Assembly: GCF_051175385.1 (NCBI RefSeq)
Contig: NZ_CP195107.1
Coordinates: forward strand, 62,001 to 126,000
Source: Tundrisphaera lichenicola
Lineage (GTDB): Bacteria > Planctomycetota > Planctomycetia > Isosphaerales > Isosphaeraceae
Length of the DNA: 64,000 bases
Direction of reading: 5' to 3'
Under the pieces are notes generated by a model. That model was not told the origin of the DNA and made no database searches. It saw only the letters and a list, made by a program, of their open reading frames with translations. Each line of letters starts with the position of its first letter. The stretch's first letter is position 1. This document shows, in pieces, positions 60,641-64,000 of the stretch. Position numbers and translations under genes: made by a program.

Positions 60641-62974
60641 TCAGGACGTCACGGCCGGGGTGGACCGATCGGCTGGCCCGTTGTAGTTGTAGCTGTACGC
60701 GTAATTACCATAGGCCGCGTGCTGCCCCTTGACGCCATTGACGACGACTCCCAGCACGGGGATTCCGGCGGTGGCGAGTTGGCGATTGGCACGCTCGACC
60801 AGCGGCATCCGGCTGGCGTCGAAACGGGCGGCCATGACGGCGCCGTCGGCCCACCGTCCGATGATCAGGGCGTCGGCCACCGGGAGGATCGGCGGCGTGT
60901 CGATGATCACCAGGTCATACTGCTGGCGGAGCCGACCGAGCAGCTCGCTGAGCCGGGTCGACTTCAGGACCCGGCTGGGGTCTCTTCCGGTGATCCCGGC
61001 CGAGAGGAAGTGAAATCCGCCGGCCTGGACCGTGATCGTCGCGTCCTCGAAGGCCACATCACCGGCCAGGACATCGGCCAGACCCGGGCCGGGCGGGACG
61101 TCGAGCAGGCGGCCCAGCGAGGCCCGTCGCATGTCGGCGTCGATAAGGAGGGTCGAGGTCCTTGCGTTGGCGCATCGGGCGGCCAGGTGGGCCGCCAGTG
61201 TCGTCTTGCCCTCACCTCCGGTGGCGCTGGTGATCATCACGCAGCGACCCTCGCCGGACAGGCCCCCCTCGCAGAGCGCCACCCGGAGATGATCCAGGCT
61301 CTGGACGAACCGGGCCAGCCGTTGCTCCGACTTCTCGTCGTTGCCGTCCTCGCCTGCGCGGAGATCGGGCAGCGGGGCGATCGCGAAGACTTCCTGTCGA
61401 ATCTTCGTGGAGAGGACATCGGGGTCGGCGACTCGGGCCGATCGGACCTCCAGCAAGACGACCAGTCCCAGGACGGCCCCCAGGATGCCCACCGGAGTGA
61501 TCGCCATGAACTTTTTCTGGTTGTTCGAGAAAGGCTTGCCCGGAGGTTGAGCCTCGTCGACCACCGAGATTCGGGCCTCTCCTTTCGACTCGAACGTGAA
61601 CTGTTCGATCCGGCGATTGACCGCCTCCTGCATCGCCCTGAGGCTCGCCCTCTCTTCCAGGACCATCGCGATGCTGACCGTATCCGCGGCCTGGTCCTTA
61701 TTCTTGACTTCAAGCCGATCGAACTGAGTCTGCAAGGTCTGTTGTTTGATCTTCAGCAAATCAACCTTGGAGATGGCGGCGCGAAGATCGCTCTCGGCCG
61801 ATTCGAATGGCCTTTTACCGCCGACCGCGGCCAGGATCTCCTCGCGAATTTGGCGGGACTTGAGCTCCCAGAGCCGTTCGTACCGGGCCTCGAGACGCTT
61901 GAGATTCTCATGGGCCTTCCGTTCGGCCGGGTCGCCGGGCATCCGGGTGGTCCGTCCGATCTGATCCCGTTTCTCGCGCGCCTCCATCATCTGATGGGCC
62001 AGGGCAATCACATCGCGATCATCGCGAAAACGGGCCTCGACCTGCTCGGCAATCAGGCCTTCGTCAACTTCGGGCGTCGGAGTCGGAGCATTACGGGCAT
62101 TCTCGATGGCCGCCTTCATGGCCTCCATCTGGGCGGTCGCCTCGGCCAGATCCATCGAGACCACGAAGAGTTCATGCTGGACCTCGCGGAAGATATCCAG
62201 CGTGATCGTCCGCTGGGGATTGTCCCCCTCGCCACGCGCCGATTCTTCGTTCACTTGATCCCGGATCACGACCTGCGGGTCGGCATTCCCCTTGCCAACC
62301 AGGGACCGCCATTTCGCCTCGATGGCTGCCGACTTCTCCTCGAGGCCTTTCTTATACTCTTGGAGCGCCTCGATCTGGGTCGTCTTGTCGGCATTCGCCA
62401 ACAACTTGTTGCTATTCATGAAGGCGTTGACCACGGCATTGACCAGGATGGCCGCCTCGAAGGCCTCTCCCGATGTCATCGAGACCTCGATCAGCGAAGT
62501 CGTGGGCACAACCCGAGCCGTGATATCGGTCGACAGCTCGATCACCACATCGGTAGCCATCTGGATCTTCGGCAGGACGGCCGCCTTGGGGCTGGCCGCC
62601 GCCGCCTGAAGGACCCCGGGGCTCTTGATCAGCTGGACCTGCGTATTCAGGAAAGTCGTCAATTGCTCGTTGTTACCGCGGACCCCATAGAGGTCGTCGG
62701 CCATCTCGGAGACCTGGATCAGGCTGACCGCCTTATACTTAGGCTTGACGAGCTTGTACACCGCCGCGCAAACGCCGGCCGAGCCGACCACCCAGAGCAT
62801 CAGGACGAGCCACCAGTAACGACGGACCCCCCGGACCGCGACCCGGACAGACAGCGGCGAGGCCGTCGCCACCTCCGGCAGTCCGCCCGAATTCCGGATC
62901 GTCACCGGGACGATCGGGCGCTGGGACGCCATCCGGGCCGGGACGGACGAGCGGGGTGTATCGAAGGTATCCAT
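60641..62974 (-). CDS. Wzc-type polysaccharide co-polymerase/tyrosine autokinase
   Basis: The 777-residue protein joins a Wzz domain with two membrane helices (WWLVLMLWVVGSAGVCAAVYKL near 55-76 and FMAITPVGILGAVLGLVVLLE near 490) around long coiled coils. A BY-kinase domain follows: Walker A TGGEGKTT (about 585), Walker A' LLIDADMRR (about 611) and Walker B LVIIDTPPILPVADA (about 690). The last residues form a tyrosine-rich cluster (YGNYAYSYNYNG), the usual autophosphorylation site. It controls chain length and export of the exopolysaccharide. It heads the long minus-strand operon, followed after 110 bp by the exosortase. Confidence 0.93.
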   Translation of the reverse strand: MDTFDTPRSSVPARMASQRPIVPVTIRNSGGLPEVATASPLSVRVAVRGVRRYWWLVLMLWVVGSAGVCAAVYKLVKPKYKAVSLIQVSEMADDLYGVRGNNEQLTTFLNTQVQLIKSPGVLQAAAASPKAAVLPKIQMATDVVIELSTDITARVVPTTSLIEVSMTSGEAFEAAILVNAVVNAFMNSNKLLANADKTTQIEALQEYKKGLEEKSAAIEAKWRSLVGKGNADPQVVIRDQVNEESARGEGDNPQRTITLDIFREVQHELFVVSMDLAEATAQMEAMKAAIENARNAPTPTPEVDEGLIAEQVEARFRDDRDVIALAHQMMEAREKRDQIGRTTRMPGDPAERKAHENLKRLEARYERLWELKSRQIREEILAAVGGKRPFESAESDLRAAISKVDLLKIKQQTLQTQFDRLEVKNKDQAADTVSIAMVLEERASLRAMQEAVNRRIEQFTFESKGEARISVVDEAQPPGKPFSNNQKKFMAITPVGILGAVLGLVVLLEVRSARVADPDVLSTKIRQEVFAIAPLPDLRAGEDGNDEKSEQRLARFVQSLDHLRVALCEGGLSGEGRCVMITSATGGEGKTTLAAHLAARCANARTSTLLIDADMRRASLGRLLDVPPGPGLADVLAGDVAFEDATITVQAGGFHFLSAGITGRDPSRVLKSTRLSELLGRLRQQYDLVIIDTPPILPVADALIIGRWADGAVMAARFDASRMPLVERANRQLATAGIPVLGVVVNGVKGQHAAYGNYAYSYNYNGPADRSTPAVTS

Positions 62975-63390
62975 GGTTGGTGCTCTTTCCGCGAATGATC
63001 GAGTCGTGAGTGACGCGTGCCGCGGGGTGGGTGGGACGTGGGCCTGGAGGGCCGAACGGGCCGGAGGCCCCGGCCCTGGGGCATCGCGACCCCGGGCGGT
63101 CGCGTCGGCGACCCCGGCATCGTCCGCGCGGGGAAACCCGCTTCAATTTACGGATCGGGAGCGTGCAGGGTCAACATAAAAATCCATGACGACCTCGCCA
63201 CATCACCTTAATGTTTCCCGCGCACAACACCCCCCATCCTAAAAAGTAGAAAAACCCCCGGCTGTGCCCCGGGCCCCGAGCTCGCTTGACAGGCCCCGAC
63301 CGATTCCGGCTATCCTGGGATCAACCGGACCCGATTCCGCAATGGGCGACAAGTCGGCCGAATCCCGCCCCCCCCGACCGAGATCCGCAC
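62975..63390. other. Divergent promoter region between operon head and TPR protein
   Basis: About 415 bp separate the minus-strand exopolysaccharide operon from the plus-strand TPR protein. Repeats of gcc/ggg-rich sequence occur at 63040-63130 and a C/A-rich stretch near 63220-63260. Only the plus-strand promoter at 63286 is visible. The operon promoter was not identified. Confidence 0.45.
63286..63316 (+). promoter_or_regulatory. Candidate promoter of the TPR-protein gene
   Basis: A perfect TTGACA (63286-63291) is followed by TATCCT (63311-63316) at a slightly long 19-bp spacing, placing the transcript start about 70 nt before the GTG at 63391. Confidence 0.4.
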
Positions 63391-64000
63391 GTGAAAGATC
63401 AGAAACCGACCGAAGGGGCAACGCCGGGCGAAGGCCCGGGAAGCGGCCCCCGTCCGCCCCGAGAGCGGACCGATCGGATCTTCCATCTGAACGTGAAGGC
63501 CGTCGGTGGGCTGGTCGCGGCCGTGGTCCTCTCGGGGATCATCTACGCGATCGCGGTTCGTAACAATGATGAAAAAGTCCGCGAGCAGGTCCTCGAAACC
63601 GCCGCCACTTTCGAGAAGGAAGGCAAGATCGACCTGGCGATCCGCAACCTGGCCCGCTATCTCGATGCCCATCCCGAGGACATGAAGGTCCTGGAACAGC
63701 AAGCCCGAATCACCGCCCAGGCCGCCCGAAATATCGACGAATTCGAAGCCGCCGCCAGGATCAATGACAAGCTCCTTCGGAGGGATCCCGACGCACCGGA
63801 ACGCCAGGAGACCCGTCGGCGGCTGATCGAACTCTACATCAAATCCGCCGCCCAGCTCCAGGCCTACGCCGAGAACGCACAATCACGGACCAAGGCGAAG
63901 GAGGCGGTCTTCAATCAGAAATATCAAGCGGCCAAGACGATCGCCGAGAATTTGATCTACAAGTTTGAACCCGGCGAAAATGGCGAGAAGATCAAGACGG
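63391..64000 (+). CDS. Membrane-anchored TPR protein, 3' end cut by window
   Basis: An open frame from the GTG at 63391 (KDQKPTEGATPGEGPG follows) runs to the window end without a stop. After a P/G/R-rich cytoplasmic leader comes one membrane helix (AVGGLVAAVVLSGIIYAIAV, about 36-55). TPR-like repeats follow (TFEKEGKIDLAIRNLARYLDAHPEDMKVLEQQARITAQAARN, EAAARINDKLLRRDPDAPERQETRRRLIELYIKSAAQ). Large TPR proteins of this kind occur next to exosortase/exopolysaccharide operons and resemble PrsT/PelE-like assembly scaffolds. Function is inferred only. No ATG start fits the frame. Confidence 0.75.
   Translation, partial: MKDQKPTEGATPGEGPGSGPRPPRERTDRIFHLNVKAVGGLVAAVVLSGIIYAIAVRNNDEKVREQVLETAATFEKEGKIDLAIRNLARYLDAHPEDMKVLEQQARITAQAARNIDEFEAAARINDKLLRRDPDAPERQETRRRLIELYIKSAAQLQAYAENAQSRTKAKEAVFNQKYQAAKTIAENLIYKFEPGENGEKIKT

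Noticed and set aside
1..64000. CRISPR array, tRNA or rRNA genes
   Set aside because: No regularly spaced direct repeats with unique spacers, no tRNA cloverleaf and no rRNA core sequences were seen on either strand.

Overview
The window is GC-rich DNA most consistent with a planctomycete, probably of the Isosphaeraceae. Evidence for this: a DUF1559 pseudopilin-like protein with a small lipoprotein partner, a giant surface protein with an LEPR-like N-terminal motif, an exosortase resembling the planctomycete U type, a CRTAC1-type FG-GAP/UnbV protein, an ECF sigma factor next to a Ser/Thr kinase gene, and an ISAzo13-type transposase. The assignment rests on family knowledge; no database search was run.

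Layout. 1-3244 (minus): 5' part of a large surface protein with a beta-helix, Ig-like repeats and PA14. 3.9-12.3 kb: an accessory stretch with an exosortase-type polysaccharide deacetylase, an intact ISAs1 element with a 10-bp target duplication, a NusG/RfaH-like antiterminator, a decayed ISAs1 copy, an ISAzo13 element with a frameshift, a Ser/Thr kinase and an ECF sigma factor. 13.2-18.7 kb: CRTAC1-type protein, membrane protein, lipoprotein and DUF1559 protein. 18.8-30.1 kb (plus): a gas-vesicle cluster in the order unknown - gvpH - CDC48-type AAA - two gvpF/L - gvpA - GvpC-like repeat protein - gvpN - small coiled-coil protein - gvpF - gvpG - TPR protein - gvpS - gvpK - two zinc-ribbon miniproteins - gvpJ. 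A well-matched sigma-54 promoter lies upstream of gvpA. 30.7-31.0 kb: a probable non-coding RNA. 31.2-46.7 kb (plus): heptose activation (HldE), four glycosyltransferases, a Wzy-like polymerase fused to TPRs, and a large LamG protein interrupted by an IS701-type element. 46.7-63.0 kb (minus): a tightly packed exopolysaccharide/exosortase operon running from a Wzc-type tyrosine autokinase to a 2OG-Fe(II) oxygenase. 63.4 kb to the end: start of a membrane-anchored TPR protein.

The most striking signal is at 30700-30988. Downstream of a good -35/-10 promoter (17-bp spacer) lie six consecutive perfect or near-perfect hairpins. All carry an NGGA tetraloop inside the motif A-N-GGA-U, and a Rho-independent terminator follows. 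This is the architecture of CsrA/RsmA-sequestering RNAs (CsrB, RsmY/Z). It sits between a gas-vesicle cluster and an exopolysaccharide locus, two functions known to be under Csr/Rsm control in other bacteria.

How the genes work together: the gvp cluster would build buoyancy organelles. The two polysaccharide blocks would assemble a heptose- or hexose-containing, acylated exopolysaccharide with Wzy/Wzc-type polymerisation and anchor sorted surface proteins through the exosortase. No Wzx flippase, csrA, tRNA, rRNA or CRISPR array is visible in the window.
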